Shown in pieces: positions 1-6,915 of a stretch of DNA of 50,756 nucleotides (positions are counted from its first letter, which is position 1; every line of letters begins with the position of its first letter). Both the position numbers and the translations under genes were made by a program. The DNA comes from Chitinophaga pinensis. GTDB lineage: Bacteria > Bacteroidota > Bacteroidia > Flavobacteriales_D > Crocinitomicaceae. The stretch spans positions 1 through 50,756 of the forward strand of contig CALPMC020000009.1 of the NCBI GenBank assembly GCA_943324565.2, read 5' to 3'. The notes beneath the pieces are model-generated. The model saw only the letters and a list, made by a program, of their open reading frames with translations. It was not told the DNA's origin and made no database searches.

Positions 1-59
1 AAATGTAATCGACAGCTTTTTTCGTCAGGAAAGTCAGCTAAAAAGGTTATAATTTTCAT
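1..59 (-). CDS. Transposase N-terminal fragment, IS1595-like (partial)
   Basis: Only 19 codons lie inside the window. Starting from ATG at 59 and reading left, the protein begins MKIITFLADFPDEKSCRLHF. The pattern of a short hydrophobic start, then F-P-D-E-x-S-C, resembles the beginning of IS1595-family transposases, where it precedes a zinc-ribbon with CxxC pairs. The zinc ribbon and the DDE-type catalytic core would lie beyond the left edge. The family call is recognition from this short motif only. No functional statement can be made about whether the element is intact. Confidence 0.5.
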   Translation of the reverse strand, partial: MKIITFLADFPDEKSCRLH

Positions 60-145
60 ATTCAGTGATTTATTGACAAATATATACTCGACTTGACGTA
101 ATCTATTTACGTTCTTAGTATTTACTGGTACGATTGCGGACACTC
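1..145 (-). mobile_element. Right end of an IS1595-like insertion sequence, cut by the window edge
   Basis: The first 59 bases, read leftward, encode a transposase-like N terminus, followed by about 85 bp of non-coding sequence. Around 125-145 the minus strand reads GTGTCCGCAATCGTACCAGT, which has the look of an insertion-sequence terminus. The opposite end is outside the window, so no terminal inverted repeat or target duplication can be confirmed and the outer boundary is approximate. The element lies directly against a decayed OsmC gene, which suggests a degenerating stretch of chromosome. Confidence 0.4.
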
Positions 146-239
146 AAATTAATTTATAGATTTTTAGTAAATCCAAAGAATTATAAGCGGAGAAAATGTT
201 AAATAATCTTATTTTGGAAATTGAAATTTTAACAAAAAG

Positions 240-486
240 ATGGAAACAGTTAAATAAATGCAATTACCAAATGAGAGAAATACAAAACCATTATTTCAAG
301 TTAAGCAAACCAATTCGTTGTTGATAAACGACTTAGAGGAGATGGAACTGATTTAGGTATTTCACTAGTTGAATTACTTGCAGACGCTTTAGCTTCATGT
401 ACTTTTTATCCCTAGTAAATGCTTGTCATATACACAAAACGCTAAGTGGAATAATTGCTATGGAAACAAAATTGATTTAACTTTTT
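240..486 (+). pseudogene. Decayed OsmC/Ohr-family peroxiredoxin-like gene
   Basis: Three reading frames together spell an OsmC-type protein, but stops and frameshifts break it. ATG at 240 opens METVK in one frame. From 254 a second frame reads INAITK, stop (272), EKYKTIISS, stop (302), then ANQFVVDKRL, GDGTDLGIS and LVELLADALASCT up to about 403. A third frame near 445-486 gives KWNN...KIDLTF. The segment with ELLADALASCT is the conserved region around the first active-site cysteine of OsmC proteins, which reduce organic hydroperoxides or act in stress defence. At least two nonsense codons and two frameshifts are needed to restore the frame, so this is a dead copy. It sits between the insertion-sequence end and lgt. 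Confidence 0.78.
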
Positions 487-594
487 AGTTATCTCAATTG
501 ACATTTGTAAAGTTCATTAAGTAATTTTATTTTTTTTAGCAAGGTTTAAAAAATCTTAAATTCAGTCAAAATAAGCTTTTCAAAAAAAACCTTT

Positions 595-602
595 TATCTT
601 TG
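595..602 (+). promoter_or_regulatory. Candidate -7 box TATCTTTG for lgt
   Basis: The octamer TATCTTTG matches the Bacteroidota consensus TAnnTTTG and ends 22 nt before the GTG start of lgt. No clear TTG element lies 17-23 nt upstream, so only the -7 box supports this promoter. Confidence 0.42.
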
Positions 603-624
603 ATAGAATTTCAATTTAAAACAC

Positions 625-1488
625 GTGAATTTAGCAATTAATTGGTCCGTTGATTCTGAAATAATCGATGGCTTTCGTACACCAAATCTTTACGGACTTC
701 TTTTCGTTTCTGGTTTAGTTATAGGTTATTTTGTAGTTAAAAGAATGTTCAAAAGAGAGAATATTTCCAATGAAATTTTAGATAAATTAGTAATGTATGT
801 AGTACTTGCAACGATTATTGGTGCTCGATTAGGACATGTATTATTTTACGGACCTTACTACGATACAGTTGTAAACGGACAAATTATTGAACGAGGTTAT
901 TTTTCTCATCCTGAAGATATCGTTAAGGTATGGGAAGGTGGATTAGCTAGTCATGGAGCAGCTATTGCTATTCTAATTTCGCTTTATTTATTTTCGAGAA
1001 ATGTTGCTAAAAAACCGTTTTTATGGATCTTAGATCGTATTTCTGCACCAATAGCAATTGGAGGAACTTTCATCCGTCTTGGAAATTTAGTAAATCACGA
1101 AATGGTGGGAGATATAACAACCGTTCCTTGGGGATTTCGTTTTAGAAATCATGATTTTAACTTATGGAATGGAACATGGAATTCAATTCCTGTAAGACAT
1201 CCAGCACAATTATATGAGGCAATTTGTTATTTTATTTCTTTCTTGATTTTACTTTTTCTTTATTGGAAAAAAGATCTTTGGCAAAAACCTGGATTTATAT
1301 TCGGATGGTTTTTAATTTTCATTTTTGGCTTTAGATTCATTATTGAATTTGTGAAATTAGGACAAACAGCTCGGGATTCTGTATATGTTATAAATACAGG
1401 TCAGATGTTAAGTATTCCTTTTGTTTTAGTAGGTATTTACTTGATTTTTAGAGCTAATCAACTTAAAACATTTGTAAGTGAAAAGTAG
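625..1488 (+). CDS. lgt: Prolipoprotein diacylglyceryl transferase
   Basis: Lgt transfers diacylglycerol from phosphatidylglycerol to the lipobox cysteine of prolipoproteins, the first step of lipoprotein maturation, in the inner membrane. The 287-residue product has about seven hydrophobic segments, the YGLLFVSG start typical of the family, the GARLGHVLFY motif with the essential His region, the signature-like stretch FIRLGNLVNHEMVGD and the HPAQLYE motif. The start is GTG at 625, preceded by a TATCTTTG box. The Arg and Asn positions of the usual GRxGNFxNxE signature are largely kept, but with R-L-G-N-L-V-N-H-E in place of the commoner R-I-G-N-F-I-N-G-E. The 3' end overlaps the next lipoprotein gene by 11 nt, so the enzyme and one likely substrate appear to be translated together. 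Confidence 0.95.
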   Translation: MNLAINWSVDSEIIDGFRTPNLYGLLFVSGLVIGYFVVKRMFKRENISNEILDKLVMYVVLATIIGARLGHVLFYGPYYDTVVNGQIIERGYFSHPEDIVKVWEGGLASHGAAIAILISLYLFSRNVAKKPFLWILDRISAPIAIGGTFIRLGNLVNHEMVGDITTVPWGFRFRNHDFNLWNGTWNSIPVRHPAQLYEAICYFISFLILLFLYWKKDLWQKPGFIFGWFLIFIFGFRFIIEFVKLGQTARDSVYVINTGQMLSIPFVLVGIYLIFRANQLKTFVSEK

Positions 1489-2299
1489 AATTTTAACCCT
1501 TTCGATCATTGCTTTTGCTATTTTTTCATGCGAAACTGAAACTCCTAAAAAAGAAAAAGAAAAGCCAACGAAAGGCGATGTTCAAGAAACTGAATATAAA
1601 CCATTTATTATCACAGGAGTTGAGCGAATAAAAATTGGTATTGGTGAAGAAAAAGAGGAATCGAGTATTGCTTACGCTTATTATAAATTGTCAAAAGAAA
1701 GTTTTAGATACGAAGAGGAAATCAATGATTATTTAGCAAAATCCATTACAACAGAAATGGAAGAGCAAAATAAACCAAAAGGTAAAATTGAACTTTCTCC
1801 AGCACATTTTAAAACAATTTTAAAAAAATTTAAGACAGAATTTGACAATTATGAAGAAAGTTTTCCTTGGAGTTATTACGACTCAACCTTTATTGATGAA
1901 TCTTTTGAGAAGTTTGTACAAGTTAAAACCACCAATTATATGTTCACAGGTGGGGCTCACGGAAGTTCTTACTTGGCAAACGTATTGTTTAGCAAGGAAA
2001 CAGGAGAAATCCTTAAACTCAAGGATTTCGTTTCAGATAAATCTAAATTAACCAAAATTGCAGATAAGTATTTTAGAAAAGTTGTTGAAATTGGTTCAAC
2101 TGATGATTTAGAAGAAGCAGGTTTTTGGTTCACTAATGGATTTGAGCTTAATGAAAATTTCTACTTTGAAGGAAATAATATGGTATTCGTTTACAATCAA
2201 TATGAAATAGGACCTTACTCAATGGGAATAATAAGTGTTGAAATTCCTTTTAGAGAAATTAATTCTATTTTAAAAATGGATTTAAACCGAACAAAATAA
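1478..2299 (+). CDS. Lipoprotein with DUF4163/DUF3298 (RsiV-like) fold
   Basis: The 273-residue product starts with GTG inside the end of lgt. It has a short signal peptide ending in a lipobox, AFAIFSC, so it should be lipidated by Lgt, the product of the overlapping gene. The mature part contains a Lys/Glu-rich linker, then a DUF4163-like segment and a C-terminal DUF3298-like part with F-T-G-G-A-H-G, followed by EIGPYSMG and ISVEIPF. This C-terminal pattern is shared with the periplasmic domain of Bacillus RsiV, which binds lysozyme. Whether this protein binds lysozyme or only shares the fold is not known. Periplasmic or surface location is inferred from the lipobox. Confidence 0.8.
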   Translation: MKSRILTLSIIAFAIFSCETETPKKEKEKPTKGDVQETEYKPFIITGVERIKIGIGEEKEESSIAYAYYKLSKESFRYEEEINDYLAKSITTEMEEQNKPKGKIELSPAHFKTILKKFKTEFDNYEESFPWSYYDSTFIDESFEKFVQVKTTNYMFTGGAHGSSYLANVLFSKETGEILKLKDFVSDKSKLTKIADKYFRKVVEIGSTDDLEEAGFWFTNGFELNENFYFEGNNMVFVYNQYEIGPYSMGIISVEIPFREINSILKMDLNRTK

Positions 2300-2322
2300 A
2301 AGACTCAGTCTCAACGTGACGT

Positions 2323-2356
2323 TTGGTTAAATATTTTAAATTGATTGTTATATTTG
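2323..2356 (+). promoter_or_regulatory. Promoter of the pdhA-pdhC operon
   Basis: TTG at 2323-2325 and TATATTTG at 2349-2356 are separated by 23 nt, within the Flavobacterium consensus TTG-N17-23-TAnnTTTG. The -7 box ends 23 nt before the pdhA ATG. Confidence 0.6.
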
Positions 2357-2379
2357 TCAACTGAAAAAGAAAAAGAGCT

Positions 2380-3429
2380 ATGGCAGAAAAAAAAGCTTCT
2401 ACAAGCAAAAAAATGAGTAAAACAACGACATCTAATCCAACGAAATTTCCAAAAGAAGTTTATATAAAATGGTACAAAGACATGTTACTGATTCGAAAGT
2501 TTGAGGAAAAAACAGGTCAATTATACATTCAACAAAAATTTGGTGGATTTTGTCATTTATACATAGGACAAGAAGCAATCGTTGCAGGAACAGCGAGCGC
2601 TTGTCGACCTACTGATAAACACATGACTGCTTATCGTGATCACGCACATCCAATTGCTTTGGGTACTGACCCTCGCGTTTTAATGGCTGAATTATTTGGT
2701 CGTTCAACGGGATGTTCGAAAGGAAAAGGTGGTTCTATGCATTTCTTCGATAAGGAGAAAAATTTTATGGGTGGACACGGAATTGTGGGTGCTCAAATAG
2801 CAATGGGAGCTGGTGTAGCATTCGCAGAAAAATACATGGGAACAGAAAATATTGCTGTTGTTTCAATGGGTGATGGCGCTGTTCGTCAGGGTGCTCTTCA
2901 TGAAACCTTCAACATGGCTATGATATGGAAATTACCAGTTGTTTTTATCATAGAAAACAATAATTATGCGATGGGAACTTCTGTTGAGCGCACAACAAAT
3001 GTTACCGACCTTTCTAAAATTGGTTTGTCGTACGAAATGCCTTCAAAAATCGTAAATGGAATGCGTCCTGAAGATGTGCATGATGCAATTTTTGAAGCTG
3101 CAGAAAGAGGTAGAAGAGGGGATGGACCAACTTTATTGGATATTCGTACTTACCGTTACAAAGGTCACTCGATGTCAGATCCACAAAAATATAGAACTAA
3201 AGAAGAAGTGAGTGATTGGATGGAACAAGATCCGATTGAGCATTGTTTACAAGTGATTAAAGAAAATAAATGGTTATCTGAAAAAGAAATCGAAGACATT
3301 AGTACTTGGGTTAAAAAAGAAGTGGATGAATCTGTCGAATTTGCAGAAAATTCTCCTTATCCCGAAGCACATGAACTTTACGAAGACGTTTATGTTCAAA
3401 CAGATTATCCTTATATTAAAGAATACTAA
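2380..3429 (+). CDS. pdhA: Pyruvate dehydrogenase E1 component, alpha subunit
   Basis: This subunit, with E1 beta, decarboxylates pyruvate using thiamine diphosphate and passes the acetyl group to the E2 lipoyl domain. The 349-residue protein has the TPP-binding motif that starts at GDG (164-166) and ends at the ENNNYAMG stretch, and the phosphorylation-loop region YRYKGHSMSDP. The first 20 residues are a Lys/Ser/Thr-rich extension that precedes the conserved region. The E2 gene follows after 12 nt. No E1 beta gene lies between them or nearby, so pdhB must be elsewhere, as seen in many Bacteroidota. Confidence 0.96.
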   Translation: MAEKKASTSKKMSKTTTSNPTKFPKEVYIKWYKDMLLIRKFEEKTGQLYIQQKFGGFCHLYIGQEAIVAGTASACRPTDKHMTAYRDHAHPIALGTDPRVLMAELFGRSTGCSKGKGGSMHFFDKEKNFMGGHGIVGAQIAMGAGVAFAEKYMGTENIAVVSMGDGAVRQGALHETFNMAMIWKLPVVFIIENNNYAMGTSVERTTNVTDLSKIGLSYEMPSKIVNGMRPEDVHDAIFEAAERGRRGDGPTLLDIRTYRYKGHSMSDPQKYRTKEEVSDWMEQDPIEHCLQVIKENKWLSEKEIEDISTWVKKEVDESVEFAENSPYPEAHELYEDVYVQTDYPYIKEY

Positions 3430-3441
3430 AAAGAAAAAAAT

Positions 3442-4716
3442 ATGGCTGAAGTAGTTTACATGCCGAAATTGAGCGACACAATGGTTGAAGGGGTTGTCGC
3501 TTCTTGGAATAAAAAAGTTGGAGACACTGTAAAAGAAGGTGAAATTCTTGCTGAAATCGAAACAGATAAAGCAACCATGGAATTTGAATCATTTTTTGAT
3601 GGGGTATTATTACACATTGGTGTTGAAACGGGAAAATCAGCTCCTGTAAATTCGATTCTAGCAATTATAGGTCAAGCAGGTGAAGATATTTCTGCATTAC
3701 TTGTTGATGTACCGCTTGCTGCTCCAGTTGTTGCAACTCCAGTTGCGGATGCTCCAAAAGCTGCTAATGTTCCAAACCCAAATCCAGCGCCAATAGCTGA
3801 AAATCCTATTCTACAAGTTGAAGCACCTAAAGCTACCCCTTTAGCAAATAACACAAATGGACGTGTTTTTGCATCTCCATTAGCGAAGAAAATTGCTGAA
3901 GAAAAAGGAATTGATATTAATGCAGTTGGTGGAACAGGAGAAGGTGGACGAATCGTAAAACGTGATGTAGATCATTACACGCCTTACACACCAGCTGACA
4001 AAGCGCCTCTTTCAAATTATGCAGTTACAGGAGTTGAATCATATATTGATGAGCCTATAAGTCAAATGCGTAAAACAATTGCAAGAAGATTGGCTGAAAG
4101 TAAGTTTACAGCTCCACATTTCTATTTGACTTTAGACATCAATATGGAAAGTGCTATGAACGCACGCAAAGCTTTAAATGCGATGGAAGGTGTGAAAGTT
4201 TCTTTCAACGACATGGTGATTAAAGCGGTTGCGCATTCGTTGAAACAAAATCCAAATGTAAATAGCTCTTGGATGGGCGATTTTATTAGAAGAAATCAAC
4301 ATGTAAATATTGGAGTAGCGGTTGCTGTAGAAGATGGTTTATTAGTTCCAGTTGTGCGTTTTGCTGATACTAAAGGTTTACTTCAAATTTCAGCTGAGGT
4401 TAGAGAATACGCTAAAAAAGCAAAAGATAAAAAATTACAACCAAGCGATTGGGAAGGAAATACATTTACGATTTCTAATTTAGGAATGTTTGGAATTGAA
4501 TCTTTCACAGCAATTGTAAACCCACCTGATAGTTGCATTTTGGCAATAGGCGGAATAAAGGAAGTTCCTGTTGTGAAAAACGGTCAAGTTGTTCCTGGAA
4601 ACGTAATGAAAGTAACACTTTCTTGCGACCATAGAGTAGTTGATGGGGCAACTGGTGCAGCGTTTTTGCAATCGTTTAAACAATTTATGGAAAACCCTGT
4701 ATCTATGTTATTGTAA
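3442..4716 (+). CDS. pdhC: Dihydrolipoamide acetyltransferase, E2 of pyruvate dehydrogenase
   Basis: E2 forms the core of the pyruvate dehydrogenase complex and transfers acetyl groups to coenzyme A. The 424-residue protein has one N-terminal lipoyl domain with the attachment Lys43 in the D-K-A-T-M-E motif. An Ala/Pro-rich flexible linker follows (about 85-140), then a peripheral subunit-binding domain (about 141-176, from VFASPLAKKIA to GRIVKRDV). The C-terminal catalytic domain carries the S-C-D-H-R-V-V-D-G motif, with His397 and Asp401 as the expected catalytic pair. Only one lipoyl domain is present. It follows pdhA at 12 nt spacing and ends at a good terminator, so the two genes form a complete short operon. 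Confidence 0.96.
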   Translation: MAEVVYMPKLSDTMVEGVVASWNKKVGDTVKEGEILAEIETDKATMEFESFFDGVLLHIGVETGKSAPVNSILAIIGQAGEDISALLVDVPLAAPVVATPVADAPKAANVPNPNPAPIAENPILQVEAPKATPLANNTNGRVFASPLAKKIAEEKGIDINAVGGTGEGGRIVKRDVDHYTPYTPADKAPLSNYAVTGVESYIDEPISQMRKTIARRLAESKFTAPHFYLTLDINMESAMNARKALNAMEGVKVSFNDMVIKAVAHSLKQNPNVNSSWMGDFIRRNQHVNIGVAVAVEDGLLVPVVRFADTKGLLQISAEVREYAKKAKDKKLQPSDWEGNTFTISNLGMFGIESFTAIVNPPDSCILAIGGIKEVPVVKNGQVVPGNVMKVTLSCDHRVVDGATGAAFLQSFKQFMENPVSMLL

Positions 4717-4740
4717 TAAATATAAATTTAATTAAGGATA

Positions 4741-4770
4741 AAAGACTTGTAGTGATGCAGGTCTTTTTTC
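4741..4770 (+). terminator. Intrinsic terminator of the pdhA-pdhC operon
   Basis: AAAGACTTG (4741-4749) pairs with CAGGTCTTT (4758-4766) with one G-U pair and an 8-nt loop, followed by a run of T. It lies 24 nt after the pdhC stop. Confidence 0.75.
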
Positions 4771-5021
4771 TTTTGATTAAATTGAATTAATTTCATTACA
4801 GTACTAATTATTTACAAGAATGTAATTTTTTCGTATCGAATAGACATTCATTTGTGAACTTATTCAGTCTCAATTGATTTTTCTTAATGAAACTTTATAA
4901 ACACTAACTATTTTTTGCCTTTCATTATCATCTGTAATTGGGTGAAATCTTGGTTAAAAATTAATTTATAAAATCCACTAAATAGGAGGGAAGTAACTAT
5001 TTTCAGCATAAATAAAGAATT
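4771..5021. other. AT-rich spacer between convergent transcription units
   Basis: I see no open frame with coding character, no tRNA and no strong hairpin here. The stretch separates the pdh terminator from the sppA terminator. Confidence 0.6.
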
Positions 5022-5053
5022 AAAAAAGGCTCACAATCTGAATCATGAGCCTT
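5022..5053 (-). terminator. Intrinsic terminator of the M1 peptidase-sppA unit
   Basis: An 8-bp stem (AAGGCTCA with TGAGCCTT) around a 12-nt loop is followed, reading leftward, by six T. It lies 25 nt past the sppA stop. Confidence 0.8.
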
Positions 5054-5078
5054 AAAAATAAGTATAATTTTAGTCGGT

Positions 5079-6905
5079 TTAATCAATCTTAACCTCAAAC
5101 GGCATTCTCATTTGAATTCCGCTCATAGCTTCGATTTTTTTCAATTGTTTATAATATTCTACTAATTCTGAAGGCATTGAATTTGCTTTGATTTTTGTGT
5201 CAGCTTCTACATCATCACCTGTTTCACTTTCAATCATTTCAAAGATTTCAGACAATTTATCTTCTTTAATTAATGGATAATACAAGACTTTAGCATCTTT
5301 GATTTTTGCCAAATTCGCTGCATAAGAAATTGCATCCGTCAAACCTCCTAATTGATCCACTAAACCAATGCGAAGTGCGTCTCTACCAGTCCAAACACGG
5401 CCACGTGCTACGAAATTCACTTCTTCTTTGGTCATTTTTCTACCCTTAGAAACACGTGTTAAGAACATATCATAAATCTGATCTACTTCCATTTGTGTTG
5501 CTTCTAATTCCTCTTTTGTCAACTTGCGATTAGTGGAAAGTACCGAATGTTTATTGGTGCTAATTCTGTCAAAGCTAATTCCTAGCTTATTTTCAAACAT
5601 TTTTCCAGTGTAAGGAATCATTCCAAAAACGCCGATAGAACCTGTAATTGTTGTTGGTTCTGCAAAAATTTTATGCGCTGGAGCTGCAATGTAATAACCA
5701 CCTGAGGCAGCAACGTCACCCATAGAAACGATTACTTTTTTCACTTTGTTAGTTAATTCAACTTCTCTCCAAATTTCTTCACTTGCCAAAGCACTTCCTC
5801 CAGGACTATTAATTCTGAAAACAACGGTTTTGATATGTTTCGCATTTCTAACTTTTTTGAACAACTTACAAATTCCTTCCGAAGTAAGTCCTTCACCTGA
5901 GGTAGAAACATCACCCTCTGCTAAAATTACAGCGATTGCTGGTTTTTCCGCTTTTAATAAAACTTGGTCTTGGTAGAATAATTTTTTAGCGTATTTCTCA
6001 AAATTTTGAAGTTTCAAATCTTCTTCATTTTCAACCCCAACTTTTTTCATTAAATAAGTAATCATTTCGTCGCGGTATTTCAAACCATCTAATAATTTGA
6101 ATTTAATCCCATCATCAGCACGTTTGATTTTTAATGAATCAGCAAGGTCGTTCAATAATTCAGGATTGATTTTACGGTCCGCAGCGATATCATTTCGCAT
6201 ATCTTCCCACATTGAAGTAATGTATCTTTCCATTTGAACGCGACTTGAATCACTTATGTCAGTTCTGAAAAACGGTTCAACAGCACTTTTAAAATCGTTG
6301 TTTGAACCACGAATGATTTCAACTTCGATATCTAATTTATCCAATAAGCCTTTGAAAAACATCAATTCACCACCTAAACCTGTAATTTGAAAAGTCGAAG
6401 TTGGAAAGGCGTACGATTCTTTCGCTGCCGAACTGATGTAATATTCTTTTTGAGAAATGTATTCACCAGAATTATAGGCAACTACGAATTTTCCACTTTT
6501 CTCGAAGTCGTTTATTGCATTTCTGATTTCGCGAGCAGTTGCCATTCCGCAAGAAACATCACCAATATCAATGAAAATCCCTTTGATTTTATCGTCTTTT
6601 TTTGCTTCGCTAATTCCATAAAGAATGTCTGGAAGTCCCATTGATTCGTTCACATTGAAAGAACTTGGGTCAAATTCAGATTTTCCTTTGTTTAAAATTT
6701 CTCCATCTAATTGCATATGAAGAATTGTTTTGTCTTCAATTGATAATGGCTTTGGACCAAAATCACTGAATGAACCAATAACTCCTCCAAGAATTAGGAA
6801 GAAGAATATCATTCCTACAATTCCTGCAATGAATACAGCTAAAAAGCTTGGCCAAAATATTTTCCCGAAGGTAATTTTAGGTTCCGTTGGTTTGTTTTCT
6901 GACAT
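5079..6905 (-). CDS. sppA: Signal peptide peptidase SppA, 67K long form
   Basis: SppA is a membrane-anchored serine protease that clears cleaved signal peptides in the envelope. The 608-residue length and internal duplication match the E. coli long type. One transmembrane segment lies at about residues 18-46. The N-terminal half carries the general-base lysine, Lys185, in FFKGLLDKL. The C-terminal half carries the nucleophile Ser401 in VAASGGYYIAAPA, and the NSPGGSALASEE loop precedes it. Both members of the Ser/Lys dyad are therefore present, as expected for an active enzyme. The gene starts 10 nt after the M1 peptidase stop and shares its transcript. Confidence 0.95.
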   Translation of the reverse strand: MSENKPTEPKITFGKIFWPSFLAVFIAGIVGMIFFFLILGGVIGSFSDFGPKPLSIEDKTILHMQLDGEILNKGKSEFDPSSFNVNESMGLPDILYGISEAKKDDKIKGIFIDIGDVSCGMATAREIRNAINDFEKSGKFVVAYNSGEYISQKEYYISSAAKESYAFPTSTFQITGLGGELMFFKGLLDKLDIEVEIIRGSNNDFKSAVEPFFRTDISDSSRVQMERYITSMWEDMRNDIAADRKINPELLNDLADSLKIKRADDGIKFKLLDGLKYRDEMITYLMKKVGVENEEDLKLQNFEKYAKKLFYQDQVLLKAEKPAIAVILAEGDVSTSGEGLTSEGICKLFKKVRNAKHIKTVVFRINSPGGSALASEEIWREVELTNKVKKVIVSMGDVAASGGYYIAAPAHKIFAEPTTITGSIGVFGMIPYTGKMFENKLGISFDRISTNKHSVLSTNRKLTKEELEATQMEVDQIYDMFLTRVSKGRKMTKEEVNFVARGRVWTGRDALRIGLVDQLGGLTDAISYAANLAKIKDAKVLYYPLIKEDKLSEIFEMIESETGDDVEADTKIKANSMPSELVEYYKQLKKIEAMSGIQMRMPFEVKID

Positions 6906-6915
6906 AATCGTGGTT

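Noticed and set aside
2300-2322. Terminator after the lgt-lipoprotein pair
   Set aside because: The AGACT-C-AGTCT palindrome has a one-base centre and no T-run, so it cannot form a useful hairpin.
3672-3854. Minus-strand open frame opposite the pdhC linker
   Set aside because: It is the shadow of the Ala/Pro-rich linker of E2; no own signals.
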